A stretch of DNA of 64,000 bases from Natranaeroarchaeum aerophilus. Its GTDB lineage: Archaea > Halobacteriota > Halobacteria > Halobacteriales > Natronoarchaeaceae. This document shows, piece by piece, positions 43,758-52,212 of the stretch. The position numbers and the translations under genes were made by a program. The notes beneath the pieces are model-generated. The model was not told the origin of the DNA. It saw nothing but the letters and a program-made list of their open reading frames with translations, and made no database searches. The stretch spans positions 441,815 through 505,814 of the forward strand of contig NZ_JAKRVY010000001.1 in NCBI RefSeq assembly GCF_023638055.1, in the 5' to 3' direction. Each line of letters opens with the position of its first letter. Within the stretch, counting starts at the first letter, position 1.

Positions 43758-44304
43758 GGTAGACACCCCCGTTGCTGTTGCGGAACCAGTAGGCACAGGT
43801 CACGACGACTGTGGTAACGATGAACAGCGCGGTGCTACCGACGACCAGCGGATCGTAGCTGTTCGGCTGGCCGGGGAGTCCTGGTGCGCTGATCGCTTCG
43901 CGTTCCCCGAGTGGGATGCGAACTGTTTGCCCGTACTCGGAGGAGACAGTGACCATCGCCTCACCGTGATAGGTAGTCGCCGGGATCGTGATCACCGTCT
44001 CGCCGCGATCGACCTCGACGCTCGACGAGTCGACGCGGGACGGACCAGCATCGGGTTCTTCACCACCGCCGTAGAGGTCGCTGTATGCGATCGTTTGCGG
44101 TCGGTCGCTTTCGATCGTGACCTCGACTTGGTCGTTCTCTGGCTGATGGTTCACGTCGGTCACACAGGTGATATCGTTGAGACAGATCACCCGCTCATCG
44201 GGTTCCGGTTCGGTACTGTTCTCGGCTTCCTGCGCAGCGACGGAGCCGGTCAGCAGCGCGAGCAATGCAACTACGCACACGAGCGTTCTGAAAAATCGGA
44301 TCAT
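43747..44304 (-). CDS. Secreted membrane-anchored virion-block protein (ORF6-like position)
   Basis: A 185-residue protein from MIRFFRTLVC. It has a Sec-type signal peptide (about residues 1-24, cut near SVAAQ), a beta-rich exterior domain with a Cys pair (VICLNDITCVTD), and a C-terminal helix (about 155-178) with a short basic end (WFRNSNGGVYRVF). In pleolipovirus gene order the gene after the spike has this design and is thought to aid envelope or spike function. Eight bases separate it from the spike gene. Confidence 0.8.
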   Translation of the reverse strand: MIRFFRTLVCVVALLALLTGSVAAQEAENSTEPEPDERVICLNDITCVTDVNHQPENDQVEVTIESDRPQTIAYSDLYGGGEEPDAGPSRVDSSSVEVDRGETVITIPATTYHGEAMVTVSSEYGQTVRIPLGEREAISAPGLPGQPNSYDPLVVGSTALFIVTTVVVTCAYWFRNSNGGVYRVF

Positions 44305-44312
44305 GGGTGTTG

Positions 44313-46073
44313 TTACGGAGTGATCAGTCGGATGTACGCCGAGGCAAGTGCCGTGAGGAAGAGAACGACTGCGACGATGCCAGCGGCGGCAGAGCCGACG
44401 AGCCCAGGTGCCTCGAACCCGCTGACATTGAGATCGGGCCAGATGCCAGCAGCTTGGTTCTGCTGGGATTCTTTGTACTTCTCGATGAGTTCGTCGTTGC
44501 GCTGTTTCATCTCTTCCCACTCCTCTTGCTCAATATAGTTGCTGTCGTCGTGGGCTTCCGAACTCTCGAACTGTGCACTGTCGTGTTCGTTTCCGTCGCT
44601 GTCGACGAAGGTCACCACATCGAAGGTCTGTTCGAGACGGATTGTCTCGTACTGTGTTTCGTCGAGATTCGACCGATACTCGATCTGGTCGACCTCGGTA
44701 ATCGAGTCATCGAGCTGGGGAGAGAGGTCGATCGTCCACTCCCCGTTCTCCTCGTCGTGTGCGAGCTCGGAGTGATCGAATTCAGCGGTCTCCCCCGCGA
44801 CAGTATGGACCGTGAATTGAACGTCCTCGAACGGTTCCTGAGTGATGGTCAGGACCCCGCCATCAAGGCCGTCCTGATAGCCGGTCCACTCTCCACGACC
44901 CTGCGAAATGTCGTAGTTGATATAATAGGTGTGATCAGTGGCCGTTGGGTCGATCGTATCGCCAGCGGAGACAGATGTGTTTCCGGTCACACCGAGCGAC
45001 CCGTAGATCGTCGCGTCAGCTTCATGCAGATAGAGTTCTGCCTCTCGATCGAGATCGACGGCGACGTTCAGTGCCATCAGGTCGGCGATCGCCTGATCAA
45101 CCTCTTCGTCACTGATTTCCGCCCACTCTCTGGGAGTGAGCAGTTCCTCAGTATCGAGGTCTCCGCTCTGTACGTCGTCGTAGACACCGCTGACCCAGTT
45201 ATTGAGTCCAGCTCGAACACCTGCGAACTCGTCATGGATCAGGTCGCGGATCTCTTCCCAGTCGTCGATGTCCAGAATGTCAAATTCTTCGCTGTCTTCG
45301 TATGAGATCGTGAGGGGAGGTTCGTTACCCGATCCCCATCCATCGGTTGTGTGATGATCAAAACCGAACTCAAATTCACCATATGACATATCGCCGCTTT
45401 GAGACTGGTACTCGACCCACAACCGATCTACTTCCATTTCGCTCCCGTCTGGAAGCTCAATGAGTTCAGGTTCAACTTTTTCGATCTGCTGAACCTCGCC
45501 CGAAGTACCACCGATCACCTCGTGGATACCGGCGTCCGGATGATCACTGTACCTCTGGCTGATTGTCTCCAGTTCATCACAGGTCTCGTTCCACGACTTG
45601 TAGAAGTTCGAGAGAACCGTGGTCTCGTAGTCGTCGACGGGAGGGAGTGACGCGTCATAAACATCGTTCTGTGACTCTTGATCGTTCAGTGCCTCGATCG
45701 CCGCGACCTTCCCCTCGGCATAGGCGGGATGGCTGATCCCTTCGAGGATGTTTTTGTTGTCGATGAAATCACTCTGGTTGTTGCTATGACGCTTCCGGAG
45801 GGTTTCATACGAATTATTGTTCAAAACTTCGGGAGTCAGCCCTTCGGGTGGTGGATTTGATCCCACTACCTCGTTATCGCGGAGGTAGACGCCAGCACCG
45901 ACGCCGACCTTTCCGGCAGAGTAGACACCGACAGCAGCAACAGCTGGAGGGATCGCTTTAGCTTCCTGTGTCGGGCCGTGCTGCGAACCTACGCCTACAA
46001 CTGTCGCAGCTCCGGCGGCGGTCCCCTGGAGAACTCGTCTACGAGTGAGGCAGGGACCACTCTCGTCGGTCAC
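44313..46073 (-). CDS. Envelope spike protein (pleolipovirus VP4-like)
   Basis: A 586-residue protein with a twin-arginine signal (LTRRRVLQGTA), a large extracellular region (about 40-510), a predicted coiled coil (EQEEWEEMKQRNDELIEKYKE, about 515-540) and one C-terminal membrane helix (about 560-582). That is the design of pleolipovirus spikes: Tat export, coiled coil, tail anchor, exposed N-terminal domain. It uses a GTG start overlapping the small gene before it by four bases. Spike N-domains vary greatly between viruses, so lack of obvious motifs is expected. Confidence 0.87.
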   Translation of the reverse strand: MTDESGPCLTRRRVLQGTAAGAATVVGVGSQHGPTQEAKAIPPAVAAVGVYSAGKVGVGAGVYLRDNEVVGSNPPPEGLTPEVLNNNSYETLRKRHSNNQSDFIDNKNILEGISHPAYAEGKVAAIEALNDQESQNDVYDASLPPVDDYETTVLSNFYKSWNETCDELETISQRYSDHPDAGIHEVIGGTSGEVQQIEKVEPELIELPDGSEMEVDRLWVEYQSQSGDMSYGEFEFGFDHHTTDGWGSGNEPPLTISYEDSEEFDILDIDDWEEIRDLIHDEFAGVRAGLNNWVSGVYDDVQSGDLDTEELLTPREWAEISDEEVDQAIADLMALNVAVDLDREAELYLHEADATIYGSLGVTGNTSVSAGDTIDPTATDHTYYINYDISQGRGEWTGYQDGLDGGVLTITQEPFEDVQFTVHTVAGETAEFDHSELAHDEENGEWTIDLSPQLDDSITEVDQIEYRSNLDETQYETIRLEQTFDVVTFVDSDGNEHDSAQFESSEAHDDSNYIEQEEWEEMKQRNDELIEKYKESQQNQAAGIWPDLNVSGFEAPGLVGSAAAGIVAVVLFLTALASAYIRLITP

Positions 46074-46222
46074 AGTAGACCACCGGCTGCGAGAGCCGTC
46101 CCGGTGAGCGCGCTGAGCGCACCCACCGAGATCCAGATAGAGCGATCAGCGAACGATCCGGGTTCGATCTCCCCGACGATCGAGGTCGAGCCGAGCAGGA
46201 GTGTGTTGTCTGTTTCAGTCAT
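46070..46222 (-). CDS. Tiny single-helix protein between VP3-like and spike genes
   Basis: A 50-residue frame MTETDNTLLL... with one C-terminal hydrophobic helix (about 29-50, IWISVGALSALTGTALAAGGLL). The start lies one base after the VP3-like stop, and its stop overlaps the spike GTG by four bases, so it fills the gap exactly and must be coupled. Possibly an envelope component or spike-assembly factor; too short for similarity judgement. Confidence 0.7.
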   Translation of the reverse strand: MTETDNTLLLGSTSIVGEIEPGSFADRSIWISVGALSALTGTALAAGGLL

Positions 46223-46223
46223 G

Positions 46224-46625
46224 TTACTTGCTCACGATGAAGCCAGCTCCGAGCATCACGAGCAGCAGGACGAATCCAACGATGGGAACGCCGTGCGGCT
46301 GCAATGCCGGATCGGTTACGAAGTCACGAAACGGTGCGACGAAGCCGTGTGCGAGACAGAGTAGTATCGCCAGGAGGACGACACCGACCTCTGAGGGATG
46401 GAAGTCGCTGGGATCGCGCGTGTTCGAGGACATGAACACCACGATCAGCGCGAGCAGCGAGAGCGTGACCGGGATCAGCGGGTTGTGATACATCAGGTCG
46501 ATCAGCCAGCCAGCGACTCCGGTCTGTACCGCACTGAGGAAGGTGAACAGCGCGAGGGCGACCCCTGCCATCCAGTTCACGGAGGCGAATGCGTGCGCGG
46601 GATTCCACGAGTTGCTGTGTGCCAT
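46224..46625 (-). CDS. Four-helix integral membrane protein (pleolipovirus VP3-like)
   Basis: A 133-residue protein with four hydrophobic segments (about residues 17-40, 50-66, 79-97 and 112-131). Pleolipovirus VP3-like internal membrane proteins have this size and topology and precede the spike gene, as here. Expected to line the inner side of the virion envelope. Confidence 0.82.
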   Translation of the reverse strand: MAHSNSWNPAHAFASVNWMAGVALALFTFLSAVQTGVAGWLIDLMYHNPLIPVTLSLLALIVVFMSSNTRDPSDFHPSEVGVVLLAILLCLAHGFVAPFRDFVTDPALQPHGVPIVGFVLLLVMLGAGFIVSK

Positions 46626-46631
46626 CGTGGG

Positions 46632-46991
46632 TTACTCCAGAACTCGCACTTCCCAGTTGTCGTACTCGACTTCGTTACCGTCGTCGTCGACGAACGAGCG
46701 GGTTTCCTCAGTGTGGAGGATGCCAACGACATCGCCTTCGCCGAGTTCTTGCTCCTCGAAGACGCGATCGATCTGGCCGTTTGACCACATCGAGACCACG
46801 TCACCGAGGCCGCGGGCAAGCTCGAGGACGGTCGTGTTGTAGTCGCCGCAGTTGGGGTTCACCGAGCGAACTTCACCCACGACCTTCTCGCCGCGATCGA
46901 GTTCGATCCATTCGGTTTCGTAGTCGTCTTCGTTGCTTTCCGGTTCGACAGGTTCGAGATCTTCGAACGCTGGGGTTTCTTGAGTTGCCAT
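46632..46991 (-). CDS. Small acidic soluble protein at the head of the virion operon
   Basis: A 119-residue protein. After an acidic head, beta strands dominate (KVVGEVRSVNP, GDVVGILHTEETR, WEVRVLE), compatible with an OB-fold that might bind single-stranded DNA; residues NCGDYNTTVLELARGLGDVVS form the centre. It leads the operon, six bases before VP3-like. Function by analogy only. Confidence 0.72.
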   Translation of the reverse strand: MATQETPAFEDLEPVEPESNEDDYETEWIELDRGEKVVGEVRSVNPNCGDYNTTVLELARGLGDVVSMWSNGQIDRVFEEQELGEGDVVGILHTEETRSFVDDDGNEVEYDNWEVRVLE

Positions 46992-47202
46992 AGCTCCATT
47001 CGAATCAGATGCTAGAAATAGGGGTTAGAGTATCCCCTCGCTTGGTGAAAGTAAAAACGAAGGTATTGGAGTTTAGTAGCGAGAGATCTGACGGGAAAGT
47101 GCGAGCTACGACTTTGTTGAAGGCTCCAACGGTTAGACTGATCGTATGTTTATAGATTCACAAAACGAGCGTGAAACTGAGAAGAGAGTAGCACGACAGA
47201 AA

Positions 47203-48498
47203 TTATTGATTTTGCTCCAGACCAGTATACGACTCAGTTTCCCAATCAATATCTGGGTCTGATTGCATATCTGGGTCTCCTTTTGTCAAAATCAAACATC
47301 GATCAATAGCATCTTTTTCTTTTCGGTCCTCTTCATGATCGTATTTTAACCGATTGAAAACTACATACGCTCGGCTATCTAGATCATAAGCATCGCTAAT
47401 GATGCCATGAACATCGAAATCTGTTCTATTACGGGCCTCTTCTGCAATAATCGCGGCAGTATTGAGTGTCCGCTTGCCGGAAGCCAGGTTCTTTTGAACG
47501 TCACCAACAATTAGTACTGCAACGCTATCAGGTGCCAAAACGTCATACATCGAGTGCAGACACTCTCGCATAAATCTCCGGTATTTATCGGTGTCTTCGG
47601 TAATATCGAGCTTATTACGCTCTGATTTACGGTCCTCATTGAGCCACCAGAGTCGAATCCAATTATTCCAAGTGTAGTCCAGCGTCTGCATATAGGGCGG
47701 CGAAGTGACTATTAAATCAACAGATTCTTTCTCAAATGAGTTGAGAAGGTTTCTCGAATCACCACGAGTAATCTTAGTTCGCTCACCTAGTGATGCTGGT
47801 ACGGTATCTTCGTGTGCCAACTCTTGTTTTCGGAGTGCCTTTGGCCGGATATCCCGTTCGGGCCGTTGCAGATCATTCTTTTTAGCATACTTGCGTACAT
47901 AATTTGCAGTTCCGGAGTATGTATCCTTTGTCTGAAGTGATAGATACATTTTGCTGGGGCCGTGCAGAATCCCACACATAATCCCATTTAGATAGGTTGC
48001 CTTTCTGCTGTCATCCTCGTGTAGAACTTCTCGGAGACGGAGAATTTGATCTAGTGTATGATCCGAATAAAACACTTTCAAGTCATCATTGTCAAGAAGT
48101 CGCATTTCCTCATTGTCCACTTTGCGGGCTTCATCCAGTTTGGTATCAAGATATGGTTCAAACTCGGACGTGCTCAAAGGATTACACTTTGCCTTTGAAA
48201 GGACATATGCGTAAGAGAAGGCATCGTTTGCGTATCCATTCCGATTTTGAAGCGCAGCTTCAAGTGGAGTGGTACCGCCACCAGAAAAGGGATCTAAAAC
48301 AGTGTCTCCACTCTTACTAAAACGTCGGATGAAATAGTGTGCAAGAGATGGGGGAAACCCTCCAATATAGGGAGCTAGCCTGTGAAGGCTGTGACCCCAA
48401 TTTCTATGTGCATCTTTCCAAGTAGATTGGAGATCTTCAGTAGTTTCTGCTACGACGTTTTCTTCGGATAACTCTTTATCTTCTGATGATTTAGACAT
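47203..48498 (-). CDS. DNA methyltransferase (N4-cytosine/N6-adenine type)
   Basis: A 431-residue SAM-dependent amino-methyltransferase. The SAM motif DPFSGGGTTPLEA is at residues 69-81 and the catalytic TSPPY at 265-269, so the order is motif I before motif IV (alpha-like), with about 180 residues between that probably include target recognition. AT-rich codon use differs from the virion genes. It is third in line with NurA and HerA on the same strand, 85 bases after the NurA stop. It likely marks virus DNA as self, or blocks host enzymes. Confidence 0.9.
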   Translation of the reverse strand: MSKSSEDKELSEENVVAETTEDLQSTWKDAHRNWGHSLHRLAPYIGGFPPSLAHYFIRRFSKSGDTVLDPFSGGGTTPLEAALQNRNGYANDAFSYAYVLSKAKCNPLSTSEFEPYLDTKLDEARKVDNEEMRLLDNDDLKVFYSDHTLDQILRLREVLHEDDSRKATYLNGIMCGILHGPSKMYLSLQTKDTYSGTANYVRKYAKKNDLQRPERDIRPKALRKQELAHEDTVPASLGERTKITRGDSRNLLNSFEKESVDLIVTSPPYMQTLDYTWNNWIRLWWLNEDRKSERNKLDITEDTDKYRRFMRECLHSMYDVLAPDSVAVLIVGDVQKNLASGKRTLNTAAIIAEEARNRTDFDVHGIISDAYDLDSRAYVVFNRLKYDHEEDRKEKDAIDRCLILTKGDPDMQSDPDIDWETESYTGLEQNQ

Positions 48499-48583
48499 GG
48501 CTTCAGACTCTCTTGTTCAACACGCTTCTCGCGATGCCCATAGTATTATTCATTCGGACCCATTTGAAATACTATTTTTATAT

Positions 48584-49948
48584 TTACGATGAATTGTCCT
48601 CAGTAAATTCCCTAGAGAACAACTCTAGAACCCGTGAGCCGGTTTTTAATGGGATAGATGCCTGCTGATGTGCCAATGTGATCGGAATAGTAGCATCATC
48701 ATAAAGGGAAGTTTCAACACGGTCTATCGCCTCAAGCGTTTTCCGCATTAAAGGATAATTGGTCGGGTCATACTTATCAGACCCGTCTGGAAGTTTTGGA
48801 AGATCAAGCACGAACATCCTTTCAGATTCTGATTTGTAGATGAATGGCCATCCATAGTGGTCTCGTGTTCCATATTCTAACCGAGTGGTCCCGGACTTAA
48901 CATACTCATAGATGTACTCGTTATCCATTCCCAATACCGACCCAGCAGGCATGTTGTCCTTGATATTCACTGCATGATCTTTGAATTGACCACTCTTTTC
49001 GATACCCACGATAATTGGCGGTGAATAACCGTTTGCACGCTGTTTATCAGTAACTCGTTTAATCGTATCAAGTACAGGTTCATGGAACCAAGCAGGTGTA
49101 TCGTAGACTGCTAATGGACCATCAATAACGAACCCGACCCGAGATAATCTGCTTGGATTACTTTCGGACAAATAACGCAGGTATGCGCAGAGTGTCAAAT
49201 GCTCAAGCACCTGCATCACCGCCGATATCGCAGCACCATTTGCCTGTGTTTCACTCACATTCTCATGCGTTCGAAGAGAATCAGTTGGGTAAACTTCAAT
49301 ACCGCATTCCTCGCAGATTCCGAAATCATAAATATCTGTGTGGATGTGCGCTTCGGCCCCTTCTGTTGGGCAGTCCGGGTTCGGGCACCGGTAAACATCT
49401 ACAGTCCTACTGTCGATATGACGTGGGTCGGACTGAATGACATCCATAAATATTTCGAGGTACGTTTTCCCCTCGATCTCACGACTCAGAAACGTATTAT
49501 AAAGGTGTTGTCGCCAACTATCCAAAGTTGTCTCAGCGTCTCCAGCTGTATAATTGCTACTTGGAAGAATGATTGGCTGGGAGACACTCTCCTCGAGGTC
49601 TTCCACTCGAGATGGATCTACAAACCGTTGTTGTTGTTGTTCTACGAGGATATCCAGTTTCGTGAGAACCGCAGCAATCTGTATAAATCCGATTCGACTA
49701 CTCGGATACTCTTCGTTAACGGGGACTTCTTGGAGCGAACCATCAATGGATAAGAGATATTCTGGTTCTTCGCCTTCGTTTGGCAAGTCTTCAACATCGA
49801 CGGAGTTCTCTTCAATTGGTGCTTCGTCCGGGTCAACTTCTTTTGTCTCGAAGTTTTCTAGTTCTTCCTGGACGAGTTCATTTTCAATGATGGGAACGTG
49901 TCCTAGACGACGAGCGGTTTCGTAGATATCTCCTCGTTTCTGTGGCAT
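48584..49948 (-). CDS. NurA-domain nuclease with internal zinc motif
   Basis: A 454-residue protein of the NurA 5'-3' nuclease type: the first catalytic Asp is in LLSIDGSLQ (about residue 69), a second Asp in FVIDGPLAVYD, and later EKSG. A zinc-finger-like insertion (CPNPDCP ... CEECG) sits between. NurA proteins work with HerA translocases in end resection; here a HerA-type gene is two bases upstream. Longer than chromosomal archaeal NurA. AT-rich codons. Confidence 0.82.
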   Translation of the reverse strand: MPQKRGDIYETARRLGHVPIIENELVQEELENFETKEVDPDEAPIEENSVDVEDLPNEGEEPEYLLSIDGSLQEVPVNEEYPSSRIGFIQIAAVLTKLDILVEQQQQRFVDPSRVEDLEESVSQPIILPSSNYTAGDAETTLDSWRQHLYNTFLSREIEGKTYLEIFMDVIQSDPRHIDSRTVDVYRCPNPDCPTEGAEAHIHTDIYDFGICEECGIEVYPTDSLRTHENVSETQANGAAISAVMQVLEHLTLCAYLRYLSESNPSRLSRVGFVIDGPLAVYDTPAWFHEPVLDTIKRVTDKQRANGYSPPIIVGIEKSGQFKDHAVNIKDNMPAGSVLGMDNEYIYEYVKSGTTRLEYGTRDHYGWPFIYKSESERMFVLDLPKLPDGSDKYDPTNYPLMRKTLEAIDRVETSLYDDATIPITLAHQQASIPLKTGSRVLELFSREFTEDNSS

Positions 49949-49950
49949 TT

Positions 49951-52032
49951 TTAGAGGGTTTCTTGCCGACTGCTGTCACCGTCTCCGTAACGCTGTTCGT
50001 ACCGGTTACCGGCTCGAGTAATGAGGTCTTGATCAAATTTGTCTATTTGCGTTGGAACAATGAACTGCCCAGAGAGGGTTTTTACGCGGGCAAACCCTAC
50101 GTCCTCAGCTTCGAGAGTTAACCGCTCAAAATCCTCAAAATTGTAGTATCTAGAGAGTTCTTTGGTTTCGTTACGATTGTTGAGGTGAGTTACAATCCAG
50201 TTAGCTGTGTTCGCAAGCACACGCCCATCGACACCGCTGACTTCTTGGGTTGCATAGATCAGGCCAATATTGTACTTAGCAGCTTCTTTCGCTAGCCGGA
50301 CGTACGGGTCGGTAGCATCTGCATCGTCAAGATAGTCGCTGCCGAATAGGCGGTGTGCTTCTTCGACATAGACCTCAATATTGTGCGGTTCCTGACCGTT
50401 GGTGAACATGTCCACCTGTCGCTCTACGACTCGTTCGACGATTGTTTTGGAGATTCGCTGATTGATCTCATCTGTCCCACTGGTTAGATCAACAATCACG
50501 ATATCTCCATCAGCGAGACTGTCGTAGATGATATCCGGATAGTAGCCCTGTGTACCCGGATCGTGATATCGCCGTAGCTCTTCCAATATTTGATAACCAT
50601 TACCGGCCTCTTGGTTAAACATCGTTAACATTGCCTCAACATCGTTGGTGATCCAGTCTTCATCGGCGTTGTTGATGTCCTCGCGGTTGTTCGCGACGAT
50701 ATCCCAGAATTCCTCAAGCCGGTTCTCATCAACAAACGACCAGCCTGATGGGCCGAAGTCAGAGTTTTCGAAGTCTGGATCGTTGTCATCCAAATGCGCA
50801 TTTACCGCATTACGGACGTTGACATTCGTCGGTATCGGGGTACTGAAACCATTTGGAGTCTCGAATCCTGCTCGGATCAGACAAGCATACAGGGCAGACT
50901 GACATCTGACCGCCTCATTGACTTCTCCCCGGTTATCATCCTGTTGTTCCGGAGCAACAGGGTTAGCTGCTTTGAACGAATTAACGTAGTCTCTGTCTCG
51001 GGTGAGATGAAGTTTGATTGTTTGCCATACTTCATCGATTTGTTGATAATCGAAGAAGTCGATCTGTAGTGATTCGACATCGTCTCCTCCTCCACCCCAG
51101 CTGTAAACGGTTACAACATCATCATGAATATCTGCTAAAGCGGTTTCGTCGTCCTGAGTATTCACATTTGCATACTCCCCAGCTGGGTCGAATAGGAGCT
51201 GCCCGATCTCTTGATCGGTCTCAACAGCGTGCTCGAAAATATTTGTTGCGAGCACTTTCATCGTGTTCGACTTTCCTGTACGGGTCATCCCAAACAGGGC
51301 TGTCTTATTGCCGACAACGTCGTTGATATCAAGAGGTACGGTGGCATCATAGAGCTCCGAGTTTCGCTCAGTGGAGGTATAACGCACCCTCCCAAGCCGA
51401 ATTACGGAGTCGTCTGATTCACTCTGATCGAGTTGAATCAGTTGGAAGATTTTTGAGAGTGCTTCTGGCCTTGGTTTATATACCTTGTACCGTGCCGAAG
51501 AATAGAACGTTTCAACGTCACTGCCAAACTGGACACCGTCGTCGGTTTCATATATCGTTCCCAGTATTTTTGCGTTGATCCCGGAGAACTGGATTTCGTT
51601 CTTTGTGAGAACATCCATGATTTCCTCGCTCGAACCCGGTACATTCCTTGTGTCAACTCCCGTGTCGTTCGTTATTTTTCTGCGCATCGCCTCCTCACGA
51701 ACTTTCATAAGATCGTCCTCTGCCGGAAGTTTTTCCGGGCCTGTGGCACGAAGGAGTACAGCGTATGCGTCTTCCTCCTCGAATTCATCTGGGTTTTCCC
51801 AGTCTGTCGCCGTGGCGAGGAGGTAACAATGGCGAGGTATTCCACCAGCATCGTCTTTCCATTTGTCGTTACTGACGATGACGCCTTCGTCATAATTCAT
51901 ATAATAAATGCCGCCTACAAGGTCCGAACCTTCAATTATTGGCCGGATGGCTTGATCATCGAGGGCCATCTCGTCCATCAAATCAGGAGTCATGTCAATA
52001 CGGTATGAGGCCTTGGTAATAAACTTGGTCAC
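49951..52032 (-). CDS. HerA-like hexameric DNA translocase
   Basis: A 693-residue ATPase of the HerA/FtsK superfamily. A beta-rich HAS-barrel-like N-terminus precedes Walker A GMTRTGKSNT (about residue 247), Walker B-type IEVYVEEAHRLF (about 550) and the arginine-finger region with NRNETKELSRYY. Such proteins pump DNA to a partner nuclease. It begins the three-gene set with NurA and the methyltransferase. Chromosomal HerA of haloarchaea normally stands elsewhere, so this is an accessory copy. AT-rich upstream region 52033-52212 holds its promoter. Confidence 0.88.
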   Translation of the reverse strand: MTKFITKASYRIDMTPDLMDEMALDDQAIRPIIEGSDLVGGIYYMNYDEGVIVSNDKWKDDAGGIPRHCYLLATATDWENPDEFEEEDAYAVLLRATGPEKLPAEDDLMKVREEAMRRKITNDTGVDTRNVPGSSEEIMDVLTKNEIQFSGINAKILGTIYETDDGVQFGSDVETFYSSARYKVYKPRPEALSKIFQLIQLDQSESDDSVIRLGRVRYTSTERNSELYDATVPLDINDVVGNKTALFGMTRTGKSNTMKVLATNIFEHAVETDQEIGQLLFDPAGEYANVNTQDDETALADIHDDVVTVYSWGGGGDDVESLQIDFFDYQQIDEVWQTIKLHLTRDRDYVNSFKAANPVAPEQQDDNRGEVNEAVRCQSALYACLIRAGFETPNGFSTPIPTNVNVRNAVNAHLDDNDPDFENSDFGPSGWSFVDENRLEEFWDIVANNREDINNADEDWITNDVEAMLTMFNQEAGNGYQILEELRRYHDPGTQGYYPDIIYDSLADGDIVIVDLTSGTDEINQRISKTIVERVVERQVDMFTNGQEPHNIEVYVEEAHRLFGSDYLDDADATDPYVRLAKEAAKYNIGLIYATQEVSGVDGRVLANTANWIVTHLNNRNETKELSRYYNFEDFERLTLEAEDVGFARVKTLSGQFIVPTQIDKFDQDLITRAGNRYEQRYGDGDSSRQETL

Positions 52033-52212
52033 ACCTTAGTAAAAATAGAATACAATAACTAAAGAATATTCTCGACAAGTGAATCAGATACCCGTTGTTG
52101 GATATTTATCGATGTGAAGGTCAAAATGTCAAATTGAACTCACACCCAACTACTGTAGTACCCCAGTACTGTGGGCTGTAGATGGGACTCGATACATCAA
52201 GCTCCATGAAAC

